Shown: positions 16,749 through 26,307, counted from the first letter of the stretch. The stretch is DNA of 64,000 nt from Promethearchaeota archaeon (GCA_013375495.1 JABXKC010000001.1:372001-436000); one strand, 5' to 3'. Numbers and translations: made by a program. The notes: generated by a model not told the origin, from the sequence alone.

Positions 16749-17856
16749 TTTTGTTCACAGAGTTGGTCATCACTGCGAGTCCTCAGCAATGAGAGATCTT
16801 TTTGAATATCACGGTTTTCCCATGTCTGAGCCTATGGCATTTGGTTTAGACGCTACAATGGGCTTTGGTTTCTTCGATACTACCAATAACATGTCATTTA
16901 TACTGGAATCAGATATTCCCTTTTTCCTTGGAGGTAAACAGGGAACTATCGAGCCAGACTCATTAGCCTGCCGTTTATTAGGAATCACATTAAGGAAACA
17001 GTCGTTTACAAGTGCGAATAAAGCATGGGACGAGTCAAAAAAGATGTTAAATCAAAACCAACCTTTGATCCTCAAAGTTGATTTGGGGTATTTGCCTTAT
17101 TTTGAAGAGGAAGGAGACCTTCATTTTGGTGGGCATGCAATTACTTTGGCTGGTTATGATGAAGAAAAGGGAATTGCTTATATAGGTGATACAGACCACG
17201 AAGGATTTCAAGAGATTTCTATTGAAAAGTTAAAGGAAGCGAGGAATTCTGAACATGGCCCAAAATTCATGCACCCGAGTAATACTCAATTTTCAATGAC
17301 AAGAAGACCTGATGGGAAGCATCCACCCTTAGCAGCTAGTGTGAAAGTAGCAATTCAAAAAGTCGTAAATAATATGCTTCGGCCGTCAATGAATACTAAT
17401 GGCATTCAAGGATTGAAACTTTTTGCTAATTCAATTCCTCTATGGAAAGAGAAATTACAGGGGGAAGCAAAGGATGCTCAAGGAAAATTAATTTCACGCG
17501 CGAGATTAATGTTTGAATTATTACATGGATATATTGAAACATGGGGTACTGGTGGAGCGAGTTTTCGTAATCTTTACTCGCAATTCCTAGAGGAATTAAT
17601 ATCTCATCCCGAGGTTAGAAAAGGACCTAAAGCATGGAGCGTGAACGACTTCAAAATTGTGGAAGACAGTATACCAATCATAAATGAATCTGCAAAATAT
17701 TGGACAATAATTGCAGAAACTCTACAAAAAGCTGCTATGGAATACAAAAATGATTGTCTGGAATATGTTGACCTAAGTAAGCTACAGGAGCATGCGCTAC
17801 TAATATTAAATAGAGAAGAAATGTTGTTTAAGAATTTATTAAAACTAAAAATTTAA
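16720..17856 (+). CDS. BtrH N-terminal domain (cysteine peptidase-like) protein
   Basis: Residues 1-150 match the BtrH/DUF4872 type: HRVGHHCESSAMRDLFEYHG near the N-terminus (Cys, after the GHHCES pattern, is the candidate nucleophile), then HFGGHAITLAGYDEE with the His and a following Asp, as in papain-like acyltransferases. In butirosin synthesis BtrH transfers an acyl side chain from a carrier protein. The C-terminal two thirds is helical. A perfect AAAGGAGGAGGAA precedes ATG, inside the 3' end of padR. The acyl donor and target here are unknown; the operon suggests small-molecule modification or detoxification. Confidence 0.8.
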   Translation: MLNQKSIINNFVHRVGHHCESSAMRDLFEYHGFPMSEPMAFGLDATMGFGFFDTTNNMSFILESDIPFFLGGKQGTIEPDSLACRLLGITLRKQSFTSANKAWDESKKMLNQNQPLILKVDLGYLPYFEEEGDLHFGGHAITLAGYDEEKGIAYIGDTDHEGFQEISIEKLKEARNSEHGPKFMHPSNTQFSMTRRPDGKHPPLAASVKVAIQKVVNNMLRPSMNTNGIQGLKLFANSIPLWKEKLQGEAKDAQGKLISRARLMFELLHGYIETWGTGGASFRNLYSQFLEELISHPEVRKGPKAWSVNDFKIVEDSIPIINESAKYWTIIAETLQKAAMEYKNDCLEYVDLSKLQEHALLILNREEMLFKNLLKLKI

Positions 17857-17869
17857 AGGAATAGAAAAG

Positions 17870-18298
17870 ATGAACGAAAATAATTTAGCAGCTCCATGCG
17901 GAATATATTGTGGTGCTTGTCGGCAATATCTCCTCACAAAAAAAGGCCTATTAGAAGTTCGAGGGTATAAACAAGAATGTAAAGGTTGTAGAATAAGGAA
18001 CAAAAATTGTGCGTTCATAAGAAGAGATTGTCCTGCTTTAAGAAAAAAGGAATTAGAATTTTGTTATGAATGTGAAAATTTTCCTTGTCAAAATCTACAA
18101 AAAATAGATAATCTCTATCAAGAAAAGTATTCTGTGAATATGATCGGGAATCTAAAAAGACTTGAAGAAGTTGGAGTCGAGAAGTGGCTCCAAGAGCAAG
18201 AAAAACTCTATACTTGCCCCAAATGTGGTGACGAGATTTGCGTTCACGATGCCGAATGTTATGATTGTGGTAACAAAATCAATCCGAATATAGAATAA
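17870..18298 (+). CDS. DUF3795 cysteine-rich protein (first copy)
   Basis: A 142-residue protein with about 16 cysteines. It begins AAPCGIYCGACRQYL, the DUF3795 signature, with further pairs KGCRIRNKNC, CYECENFPC, and a C-terminal zinc ribbon (CPKCGDEIC ... CYDCGNK). DUF3795 is of unknown function and common in anaerobes. It follows the BtrH-like gene by 13 bases and is next to a paralogue, so the two may work as a pair. Confidence 0.85.
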   Translation: MNENNLAAPCGIYCGACRQYLLTKKGLLEVRGYKQECKGCRIRNKNCAFIRRDCPALRKKELEFCYECENFPCQNLQKIDNLYQEKYSVNMIGNLKRLEEVGVEKWLQEQEKLYTCPKCGDEICVHDAECYDCGNKINPNIE

Positions 18299-18311
18299 GG
18301 AGGCACTAAAT

Positions 18312-18725
18312 TTGAGTGAAAAAATTAGTTATTGTGGGCTATATTGTGGAGCTTGTCCATCTTATCAGAAAACATGCTTGGGATGTAGATCTAATAATAA
18401 AAACCAAAAAAGAAAATCAAAATGGAGTTGCAAGATTCGTAAATGTTGCATTGAACTAAAGAATCTTCAATACTGTGGTGAGTGTGATGATTTTCCTTGT
18501 AAGGAAATTAAAAGAAAACTCATAGAATCTCATCCAGGTGATCCTAGATTTAATTATCGCCATAAAATCCCTGATAATATGGAAGAAATAACTAAGTTGA
18601 GTCTTGAAAAATGGTCTAAAGAGCAAGAGATATTATGGACTTGTCAGAACTGTGGACAACCCATATTTTTCTATTATAATCAATGTAGTAGCTGTGGAAA
18701 AGAAACTGATCCACAAATAACTTAA
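18312..18725 (+). CDS. DUF3795 cysteine-rich protein (second copy)
   Basis: A 137-residue paralogue of the previous gene: start SYCGLYCGACPSYQKTCLGC, then CGECDDFPC and a C-terminal zinc ribbon CQNCGQPIFF ... CSSCGKETDPQI. TTG start with a clear GGAGG eight bases upstream. It has a more basic middle (NNKNQKRKSKWSCKIRK) than the first copy. The function is unknown; metal binding is likely from the cysteine pattern. Confidence 0.83.
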   Translation: MSEKISYCGLYCGACPSYQKTCLGCRSNNKNQKRKSKWSCKIRKCCIELKNLQYCGECDDFPCKEIKRKLIESHPGDPRFNYRHKIPDNMEEITKLSLEKWSKEQEILWTCQNCGQPIFFYYNQCSSCGKETDPQIT

Positions 18726-18750
18726 AAAACACAGAAAATGAGGAAAAAAA

Positions 18751-19443
18751 ATGTCATATAAAGAATCATACACGGAAAAATTGAAGGTAAACTTTCTTAA
18801 ATACTTTAGAGATGTATTTAAATTTCTTCCAAAGATGGAAAAACCGAGATTACTTGATTTAGGTTGTGGATCTGGTCTTTTTACCATCGAGCTTGCTAAC
18901 TTGACTAATGGCGATATCACTGCGATAGACATTGACCAAGCACTCTTGGATCGATTAAACAAAAAAATACAGGTAAGAAACCTTACAAATAGAATCACAT
19001 CCAAAAGAATGGATTTTTTAAAGAACGATTTTCCAGATAAATATTTTGATCTAATCTGGGAGGCGGGCGTGGTGCAGATCGTTGGTTTTAAGGAAAGTTT
19101 CGAAGCGTGTCATCGAATTCTCAAGGTTGGAGGGTATTTAGTGCTTGGTCAAGCCATCAAAGCAATGGATAAGAATCAGAAATTGATAACTAATTGTGGT
19201 TTTGATCTTATCAAACAATTGAACTGGCCTGAGGGTTGCTGGTGGACAGATTATTATGAACCATTGGAAAGAAAAATCGAAGATATCCGTGAAGGAAGAG
19301 AGGATTCCAATCTATTCGAAAATATTAAAGCTATTGAAGCTGAAATTAAGTGGGTAAAAGCCAATCCTAATGATAGCGATTGTGCACATTATATATTACA
19401 GAAAAAAGGAGATTTATTTATAAAAGGTAGAGAAAATGGATAA
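18751..19443 (+). CDS. SAM-dependent methyltransferase, class I
   Basis: A 230-residue Rossmann methyltransferase: motif I RLLDLGCGSGLFTIEL (about 31-46), the acidic DITAIDIDQ loop (TAIDIDQALLDRL), motif IV FDLIWEAGVVQIVG and LKVGGYLVLGQA. The substrate is not evident. It lies 25 bases after the second DUF3795 gene and overlaps the uvrA-like start by 8 bases, so it is in the PadR operon. It may modify the same small molecule handled by the BtrH-like protein or methylate a target to give resistance. Confidence 0.85.
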   Translation: MSYKESYTEKLKVNFLKYFRDVFKFLPKMEKPRLLDLGCGSGLFTIELANLTNGDITAIDIDQALLDRLNKKIQVRNLTNRITSKRMDFLKNDFPDKYFDLIWEAGVVQIVGFKESFEACHRILKVGGYLVLGQAIKAMDKNQKLITNCGFDLIKQLNWPEGCWWTDYYEPLERKIEDIREGREDSNLFENIKAIEAEIKWVKANPNDSDCAHYILQKKGDLFIKGRENG

Positions 19444-21931
19444 AATAAAAGTAGTGGGAGCAAGACTTCATAATTTAAAGGATTTAAACGTAGAAATTCC
19501 TAAAAAAAAAATGGTTCTAATAACAGGCGTGTCAGGTTCAGGCAAATCAAGTTTAGCTTTTGACATCATTTTTGACGAAGGAATGAATCGATACCTACAA
19601 TCTATTGGATTTCCTCCTAAATTTGAAGATGAAAAACCATTTGATTTACTTGAAGGATTAAGTCCTACTGTAGCAGTGGAACAAAGGACAACTCGCGTAT
19701 TCAATCCTCGTTCTACAGTTGGCACAAAAACTAGATTATATAATCTTCTAAGGATGTTATACGCGACAGAGGGCAAATTATTATGTCCTATTTGTAAAGA
19801 ACCAGTGAAAGAAAACCTTGAATGTGATATGTGTGGAATGGTGGTAGAACGTTTGGAGATCAAACACTTTAGCTTCAACGAACCAAGTGGGATGTGTTTA
19901 GCCTGTAAAGGACGTGGATATCAGATGCATCTTACTGAAGAATTAATTGTCCAAGATTATAATAAAAATCTTATACAAATTACAAAAGCCGGTTCAGCAG
20001 TATTTGCAGATCAAATTCGATTTGTTGAACAGTTACCCAAATTTTATGATTTTGAGATTAAAACCCCATATAAAGATTTGCCAGAAAAAATTAAACAGGT
20101 ATTTTTATATGGAAGTGGAAAGACGCTTCCCTTTGATTGGGACTCGAAGACTTTTACGGGGATTTTAGAAAGAGTATTTGAAGGAATAATCCCTCATATT
20201 GAGCGTGCGCTTACAGAATCAAAGAGTGCATATCGACGAGATAAGATTCATAAAAATTTCATGTCTTTAAAAAAATGTGATGAATGTGAGGGATATAGAA
20301 TAAACGAGCAAGCAAGAAGTGTAAAAATAGGAGGTAAACATATTGGCGAGTTAGCATTGATGCCTATTGACCAATTAATCTCTTTTCTAGAAGAATTGAA
20401 AAATAGTAATATAGCAACTATTCAAGGAAAGAATATGAGCAATCTTATAACAAGGGGATTAAGGAGTATGAGAGATGTAGGTCTATCGTATATACATTTA
20501 AATCGAGCTTTACCCACATTAAGTGGCGGAGAACTCCAAAGATTATCGTTAATGACCCATTTAGATGCGGGAATTGATTCTCTTATATATATACTGGACG
20601 AGCCAAGTATGAGTTTGCATGAACGAGAAAAAGATTCGTTAATAGAATTGTTGAAGAAATTGAAAGATTTAGGAAATACTATCATAATTGTAGAGCATGA
20701 TAAGCACTTCATTGAAATAGCTGATGAGATTATCGATATCGGTCCAGGTGCAGGAGTAAATGGGGGGGAATTAGTTTTCCAAGGAACTATAGATGAACTA
20801 AAGGATGTTAGTAATTCCTATACAGGACAATTTCTTAGTGGAAAATTAGCTTTACCTCATAAACCAAACCATTTAAAGAAAAAAATAAATGATTCAACTG
20901 ATTTTCTAACTATTAAAAATGCCAAGACTAATAATCTAAAGAATATAAAAGTTGAAATTCCCTTAGGTATGATGGTAGGTGTTGCGGGGGTATCTGGATC
21001 CGGAAAAAGCTCTCTAATCTTAGATACCTTAGTTCCATTATTGCAACCGTTTTTCAAACGAGGTGCAGATAAAGCTAAAAATAAAAATAATGAAAATGGC
21101 GAGGAGGAGAATGGTGAAGAGCTTTTAGAATATTCTGGAATGGTTAGCGGATGGGAAAATCTAGATGAAGTTATAGTTGTCAGTCAAAAACCAATTTCAA
21201 GAGTTAAGACATCTACACCTGCATCATATATAAGAATTTGGGATAAAATTCGGGATAAATTTTCAAAATTAGCTGAATCGAAAAAACGCAAATATACATC
21301 CGGTCATTTTTCCTATAATTCTGATAAAGGACGATGTCCATTCTGTAAGGGAACAGGTGAACAAGATCTAAAAATATCGTTTCTAAGTAGTTTTAATATT
21401 GTTTGTAAGGAATGTCACGGACTCAGGTATAAACCAGAAATATTAGAAGTGAAATACAAAGGTAACTCAATCGCAGATGTATTAAACATGACCGTCAAAG
21501 AAGCTTCGAAATTATTTACAACAGATAATAGTATATCTAATATCTTGCAGATACTTGAAGATATTGGTATGGGATATATAACATTAGGACAACCTGCGCC
21601 TACACTGAGTGGTGGAGAAGCTCAACGAGTAAAACTTGCTAAAGAACTTGGAAGAGCCAGAAAAGCTAAATCGTTATACGTTTTAGATGAACCTACTGTT
21701 GGTTTATCCTTTTATGATGCTATTAAATTAATGGAACTTCTAGAACAATTAGTTCGAGAAGGAAATAGTGTTCTAATTATAGAACACGATCCAGAAATTT
21801 TATCTTACACGGATTATATTATCGAACTAGGTCCTGAAGGTGGTCCAAATGGAGGAGAGATCATAGCTTTAGGGACTCCTCAAGAAATAATAGCGAATGT
21901 GAAATCGGTTACAGGTAAGTACCTGAAATAA
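19436..21931 (+). CDS. UvrA-like ABC ATPase (UvrA2/drug-resistance type)
   Basis: Twin-ATPase protein of the UvrA family, 831 residues against about 940 for repair UvrA. First Walker A GVSGSGKSS (30-38), zinc module CPICKE ... CDMCGM, signature LSGGELQRL, Walker B LIYILDEPS; second Walker A GVSGSGKSS, zinc finger CPFCKGTGE ... CKECHG, signature LSGGEAQRVKLA and LYVLDEPTVGLS. The shortening falls mostly where UvrB is bound, as in UvrA2/DrrC proteins that protect DNA from intercalating drugs. No uvrB or uvrC is nearby, and it sits under PadR, which supports a resistance role. ATG overlaps the previous gene. Confidence 0.9.
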   Translation: MDKIKVVGARLHNLKDLNVEIPKKKMVLITGVSGSGKSSLAFDIIFDEGMNRYLQSIGFPPKFEDEKPFDLLEGLSPTVAVEQRTTRVFNPRSTVGTKTRLYNLLRMLYATEGKLLCPICKEPVKENLECDMCGMVVERLEIKHFSFNEPSGMCLACKGRGYQMHLTEELIVQDYNKNLIQITKAGSAVFADQIRFVEQLPKFYDFEIKTPYKDLPEKIKQVFLYGSGKTLPFDWDSKTFTGILERVFEGIIPHIERALTESKSAYRRDKIHKNFMSLKKCDECEGYRINEQARSVKIGGKHIGELALMPIDQLISFLEELKNSNIATIQGKNMSNLITRGLRSMRDVGLSYIHLNRALPTLSGGELQRLSLMTHLDAGIDSLIYILDEPSMSLHEREKDSLIELLKKLKDLGNTIIIVEHDKHFIEIADEIIDIGPGAGVNGGELVFQGTIDELKDVSNSYTGQFLSGKLALPHKPNHLKKKINDSTDFLTIKNAKTNNLKNIKVEIPLGMMVGVAGVSGSGKSSLILDTLVPLLQPFFKRGADKAKNKNNENGEEENGEELLEYSGMVSGWENLDEVIVVSQKPISRVKTSTPASYIRIWDKIRDKFSKLAESKKRKYTSGHFSYNSDKGRCPFCKGTGEQDLKISFLSSFNIVCKECHGLRYKPEILEVKYKGNSIADVLNMTVKEASKLFTTDNSISNILQILEDIGMGYITLGQPAPTLSGGEAQRVKLAKELGRARKAKSLYVLDEPTVGLSFYDAIKLMELLEQLVREGNSVLIIEHDPEILSYTDYIIELGPEGGPNGGEIIALGTPQEIIANVKSVTGKYLK

Positions 21932-21940
21932 AAAAAATCA

Positions 21941-21970
21941 GCAATGAAACTAATGGAACTTCTAGAATAC
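21941..21970 (+). repeat. 30-base duplicate of an internal uvrA segment
   Basis: Just after the uvrA2 stop, a stretch that includes AAACTAATGGAACTTCTAGA closely matches uvrA2 bases 21719-21748 (AAATTAATGGAACTTCTAGA). The same region of the gene is also found in the larger remnant at 25545-25682. Confidence 0.55.
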
Positions 21971-21981
21971 TTATATGTTAG

Positions 21982-21994
21982 AAAAAAAAAAAAA
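21982..21994 (-). terminator. T-run terminator after the repeat surface protein
   Basis: On the minus strand a run of 13 T lies about 20 bases past the stop of the 22013-24037 gene, the usual archaeal signal. It also insulates this convergent gene from uvrA2. Confidence 0.4.
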
Positions 21995-22012
21995 GAATTA
22001 GTTTTAGAATTT

Positions 22013-24037
22013 TTATATTCTCTTAGATAATGCTATCAGTATTATGCCTAAAACAGCTAAAGCTCCTCCTCCCGCAACTAAACCAATAAGGAGGATATTC
22101 CCAAGAGCATATGGTTCCATCGGTAAGCCCATTTCCTCCTTTGCTAATGCATTTACGATTTCATCCCTAAATTGTAGTAGCCAATCAAGAATTTGGGTCA
22201 TTTGTACAGTTGAAAGACCACCATTATTAGTTCTTAACTCTTCAAATGTAGCATTGGATAATATTGCATTATACCACTTATTTATTCCACTTGCACTTAC
22301 GAGTGAATATTCGCTTGTCTCATCCCAGAGTGCATCACATTGTGAAGCTGTTAAGCCTGTTGGACCTTCTGTTAAGCCCACTTCGAAGTAGGGAGGTCCT
22401 AATATAGGTGGATCAAGTTCACTTAAAAATCCATCAGGTAAAATACTTAGACCCTGAATAGTACCGTCAGCCCATTGTTCATAAAATGAAAGTTGAGCAA
22501 GTTCTGGTATAGTATATCCTGTTTCATACTCAATAAGTTGTGGAATTCGTACTGTGAAAAAACCACCCAACCAGACTAGAAGCGTTGTTAATTCAGCGGG
22601 AGTTATACCGAAGGTTGATATTAATGCACCTTGAAGAGTTGCGTTTGTAATCGCTCCAAGCCAAACTAAGATGCCATTACTGTTAACAAAAGTGTAAGCA
22701 TTCGCTTCATCCCATAAATTCATAGTTTCAGTAAGTGAAAGTCCACTAGGACTTGGCAATCCAACTTCAAAATATGGCGCACCCGCAAAAGAAGCACTAA
22801 GTTCACTTAAAAATCCACCAGGTAAAACCGCTGCCCCCTGTATCGTCCCATTAGCCCATTGTTCATAGAATGCTAGTTGTGCTAGTTCTGGTACGGTATA
22901 CCCCGTTTCGTCAAAAAGCAAAAGTGGAACGAGATTAGTCATAAAACTCCCTAACCAACCTAGTAGTATGGGTAACTGAGCTCCAGTGAGACTAAATACT
23001 CCGCTTAAATAACCTTGGAGGGTTACATTTCCTTGCATCGCACCAACCCATACTAAAATCCCATTATCGTTTACAAACGAGTCTGAATTTGAATCATCCC
23101 AAAGATCCATGCATGTGGGTATTATCAAGTTAGTAGGAATTGGAACGCCTGCTTCAAGACCTTTAGTATCTGCTGGTAGCGTATCCTTGAAGAGACTTAA
23201 ATCAATTCCACCGTCAACAACCGTGCCATTAGCCCATTGAGAGTAAAATACTATTTCAGCATACTGTTCTATGGTAAGTGGTGAATATGATGTTTTAACC
23301 ACGACATCCCATAGATAGTTACTTATATAGCCAGCAAGAGCTTCAAGTTGACTCCATGCAGCATTGTATGAGGTTTGCATAGTTGCATTTAGCGTCTGGT
23401 CACCTAAAATTACATTAATGTAGAGTTCCATATAACCCAGAAGACCCATTCCTAGTTCAAGATCTGTAATTAATCCTGGTAAAGGGCCCACGCCATATAG
23501 TAGATTATTTTGAGCAGTAACGGTATAACCAAGGTTTACCACATCAAAATCACCATTTAGCGTATCGTAATAGTCTGAAACTCCTTGGGGCAGAGGCGGG
23601 CCACCATAATCTGCTTGAAATGTAGGGCTGTTAAAAAATTGTGCTATGGCAGCAGGATAACCAATGAAAGAAGCAACACCATCTATCGTTTGGTTTATCG
23701 CGAGGGCTGCTCCTGAACCGTTGATTATCGTAGGTAATGCTGCTACTGCCTCATCCTTAAGACCATCTAAGACAGCAGGTGTTGTTAGAACGGGTAGTTG
23801 TGCTCCTAAGGTAATAAGTGCTTCTGCTTCAATACCCAAAAGTACATCAGGTGTACCTAGAGGTGGCAACTGTTCTTCTAAAGAAGGAAGAGCTTCCTCT
23901 TCAATAGCTAAAAGGGCGTCAGGAACTCCTTCAGCAATTTGGTTGACGAACATTTGGTTTAGAACAAATCCTGTTGGTACTAAACCACCACCAACAACAA
24001 GTAAAATTATTCCGATTATTAATTTAGATTTTGCCAT
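22013..24037 (-). CDS. membrane-anchored extracellular repeat protein
   Basis: A 674-residue protein with an N-terminal helix (LIIGIILLVVGGGLVPTG) and a C-terminal helix (ILLIGLVAGGGALAVLGIIL) followed by a short basic tail, so the middle is probably outside the cell. The middle ends in three tandem units of about 125 residues (roughly residues 245-375, 375-500 and 500-625), each with FYEQWANGT/ADGT, a LWDE segment, GILVWLGA, a WLGxF helix and ETGYTxPELAQ. Many N-x-T/S sites suggest glycosylation. Two-helix hairpin topology with a large ectodomain recalls CD36-type proteins, but I cannot confirm homology. Single gene. Confidence 0.75.
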   Translation of the reverse strand: MAKSKLIIGIILLVVGGGLVPTGFVLNQMFVNQIAEGVPDALLAIEEEALPSLEEQLPPLGTPDVLLGIEAEALITLGAQLPVLTTPAVLDGLKDEAVAALPTIINGSGAALAINQTIDGVASFIGYPAAIAQFFNSPTFQADYGGPPLPQGVSDYYDTLNGDFDVVNLGYTVTAQNNLLYGVGPLPGLITDLELGMGLLGYMELYINVILGDQTLNATMQTSYNAAWSQLEALAGYISNYLWDVVVKTSYSPLTIEQYAEIVFYSQWANGTVVDGGIDLSLFKDTLPADTKGLEAGVPIPTNLIIPTCMDLWDDSNSDSFVNDNGILVWVGAMQGNVTLQGYLSGVFSLTGAQLPILLGWLGSFMTNLVPLLLFDETGYTVPELAQLAFYEQWANGTIQGAAVLPGGFLSELSASFAGAPYFEVGLPSPSGLSLTETMNLWDEANAYTFVNSNGILVWLGAITNATLQGALISTFGITPAELTTLLVWLGGFFTVRIPQLIEYETGYTIPELAQLSFYEQWADGTIQGLSILPDGFLSELDPPILGPPYFEVGLTEGPTGLTASQCDALWDETSEYSLVSASGINKWYNAILSNATFEELRTNNGGLSTVQMTQILDWLLQFRDEIVNALAKEEMGLPMEPYALGNILLIGLVAGGGALAVLGIILIALSKRI

Positions 24038-24259
24038 AAATAATATTTTGTTAGTGGTTTATTTAAAGGTTATCACAAATATCTAATTCTAAAAGTGCAA
24101 TTAGATTGCAGTTTATTTTTATTGTAATTCTGAAAAGGGAAGATGCCCCTCATGTAAAGGTCTAGTAAACAAAATTTAAATCCTCTTTTTCTGACATATT
24201 TTCATCCCTTTTTTGAATTATATAGATATATTAATGATTAATGCTGTTATACTATTTAA

Positions 24260-25405
24260 ATGACAAAAATAATATATCGCTGTTATCAAGAAGGAGATGA
24301 TGAACAGTTAGCACATTTATATAACCTAGCTTTCCAGATGAATGGTGCTGGTTTTGTAAGAACTCCAAAGGAATGGAATTGGAGGTATGTCCAATCTCCA
24401 AATTTTGAATCTGAGATGGTGCAAATTGCAGAAGATAAAGATCAAAATAGAATAATAGGAGCGGTTCATGTAAATTTAATTGAGGAATTTATATTTAATA
24501 ATAAAGCATACCTTTTTGGTCAAGTAAATGATGTGATTTGTCATCCGGACTATACTAAAAGAGGCGTAGCTACTAAGCTTTTAGAAAGAGCAATTCAATA
24601 TATGGAGATAAAAAAGTGTGATTTTTCAATATTAACAGCTGATTACAATGGATTTCCAAGAAAAAAGCTATACTTCAATACAGGGTATAAAGACATTGAA
24701 AGAGAAATGATTTTATTTAATTTTCCAAATCCTTATCAATTAATCAAAGACTTTCCAGGATTATTATACTTATTACCTGCATTTTTTATGTTTTCTTTCA
24801 TTCCACGTATTATTAACCGAATATTGCATAGATTTAATCATAAATTAAGAAATTTTAATTATGAAATTGTACACAATGAAAAGCACTATGGGTATATGAA
24901 AGCTATGAATAAAATAATGGCTAAATCTTATACAGGATTTGCCCCATATAATAAAATGAAATTTAATTGGGCTCGGATTAATAATCCAACAAAAAGACAT
25001 TATCCAACATATATTTTTATAAGGGAAGATAATGTAGTTATTGGGGGAGCTGTTATTAGCAGTAAAAATATTTATTCTTTTAAGCATGGTATAAAAATAA
25101 GGATGGGTCTCATCCACGAGATTTTTATAGACAAACAGAAATTTACAGATAAACGCCACTTATATCATGGTTATAGATTTTTAATAGATAAGGTTTTAAA
25201 AGCAGCTACTAAAAGATTTTGTGGATTCCTGCTTTTTCAACCAAGTGAAAATGATCATGATACGATTAAATCGTTTAAAAGTATGGGATTTTTAAAATTC
25301 GCCTCGAGTATAGTTATGATAAAAAGCTTTAAACATCCATTTAACTTGATTAAGAGAATTAAACCTTTATTTATCCCTACATACATTTCTTTAGCATTCC
25401 CTTAA
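24260..25405 (+). CDS. GNAT-family N-acetyltransferase
   Basis: A 381-residue acetyltransferase. The N-terminal GNAT domain has the acetyl-CoA loop region CHPDYTKRGVATKLLERAI (about 94-115) and the following YFNTGYKDIEREMI. The larger C-terminal half looks like a second GNAT-like lobe (VIGGAVISSKNI, then EIFIDKQKF), as in Eis-type proteins. Several basic-hydrophobic stretches (FFMFSFIPRIINRILHRF) may touch membrane. The substrate is unknown. It is isolated between the surface protein and a broken uvrA copy. The gap 24038-24259 shows no gene. Confidence 0.75.
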   Translation: MTKIIYRCYQEGDDEQLAHLYNLAFQMNGAGFVRTPKEWNWRYVQSPNFESEMVQIAEDKDQNRIIGAVHVNLIEEFIFNNKAYLFGQVNDVICHPDYTKRGVATKLLERAIQYMEIKKCDFSILTADYNGFPRKKLYFNTGYKDIEREMILFNFPNPYQLIKDFPGLLYLLPAFFMFSFIPRIINRILHRFNHKLRNFNYEIVHNEKHYGYMKAMNKIMAKSYTGFAPYNKMKFNWARINNPTKRHYPTYIFIREDNVVIGGAVISSKNIYSFKHGIKIRMGLIHEIFIDKQKFTDKRHLYHGYRFLIDKVLKAATKRFCGFLLFQPSENDHDTIKSFKSMGFLKFASSIVMIKSFKHPFNLIKRIKPLFIPTYISLAFP

Positions 25406-25544
25406 AATTGTTTACATCTATTTCTTCTAAATTAACAAGGATTAACCAATAAAGGGAGATTAAAGAAGCAAACTAACTATTAAACGACAGATCTAAAGAA
25501 GTTAAAATTAATTTTTGTTTAAAACCCTCAATACCTTGTATATC

Positions 25545-25682
25545 TTCGATATGTGCTTACCTACGGTCGGTTTATCCTTTTATCATGAAGTAAAACTAAT
25601 AGAACATTTAAGATCAATTAGTTCGAGAAGGAAATAGCGTTTTAATTATTGAATAGGGTCCAGAGATTTTATTTTACTGAAT
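25545..25682 (+). pseudogene. remnant of a second uvrA2 3' end
   Basis: Bases 25559-25682 align to uvrA2 bases 21691-21815 at high identity (ACGGTCGGTTTATCC against ACTGTTGGTTTATCC; TTAGTTCGAGAAGGAAATAG shared exactly). An extra base near 25612 shifts the frame and stops follow at once. The fragment covers the TVGLSFYDA region after the second Walker B. It is a dead copy in the 308-base gap between the GNAT gene and the HD gene. Confidence 0.7.
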
Positions 25683-25713
25683 ATGCTTCTCAAGTTATCT
25701 TAAATCTAGTTTT

Positions 25714-26307
25714 TTATTTTTGTTCTTTTATTTTATTATAGAAATTAATAATTATTTTTTCTCGAGAAGATGCAATCTCTTTGGATATATCTAAAAATAA
25801 CCGATTTTTGAGTTTTAATATCTTATTCTCGAGATGTTCAATTACATCATCTAAACCTCCGTTTCTTAAAATTGTCAACCCTATCGTCCTATATAAACCG
25901 ATGGCTCCAAGAGCATCTAGCTTATCAGCATCAGATAGGATTTTTGCTTCTAAAGATTCGGGAACTAAATTATTCGAATATGAATGAGCTTGTATACAGT
26001 GAGTAATCTTCTCTATTTCATTCTGGGTTAAATCATTTTGATTAGATGCCAAAAATTCTTTAGCTAATTCAGCAGAGATGTGTGCATGATTTCTATTTTG
26101 TTTATCTTTCTTTTCTTGAATTCTTCCAATATCGTGGAGAAGCGACGCTATCTTGAGAATTTTCAGATTAGCATTTATTTTTTCTCCAATAAAATTGCTC
26201 AATCTAAAAACTCTCTCAACATGATCAAAACCATGTATATCATTATTCTCAGAGTTTTTTATAGCAAACTCTTTGATTTTAGAAATCATTTGATGTTCTT
26301 TCATCAT
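25714..26307 (-). CDS. HD-domain phosphohydrolase
   Basis: A 197-residue metal-dependent HD hydrolase: HGFDHVERVFRL (first His/Asp), IASLLHDIGRIQ (HD pair), NHAHISAELAKEFL (His) and KILSDADKLDALGAIGLYR (final Asp). The layout matches small predicted nucleotidase or phosphohydrolase proteins of the YedJ type. The substrate is unknown. It lies downstream of the acyl-CoA ligase but points away from it by strand order (same strand, 72 bases between). Confidence 0.85.
   Translation of the reverse strand: MMKEHQMISKIKEFAIKNSENNDIHGFDHVERVFRLSNFIGEKINANLKILKIASLLHDIGRIQEKKDKQNRNHAHISAELAKEFLASNQNDLTQNEIEKITHCIQAHSYSNNLVPESLEAKILSDADKLDALGAIGLYRTIGLTILRNGGLDDVIEHLENKILKLKNRLFLDISKEIASSREKIIINFYNKIKEQK

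Noticed and set aside
19436..21931. Nucleotide excision repair UvrA
   Set aside because: Short, no uvrB/uvrC near, and in a PadR operon; a UvrA2 role is favoured, though not proven.
22013..24037. Antisense frames at 22044-22391 and 23664-24086
   Set aside because: They are shadows of the low-complexity repeat protein.
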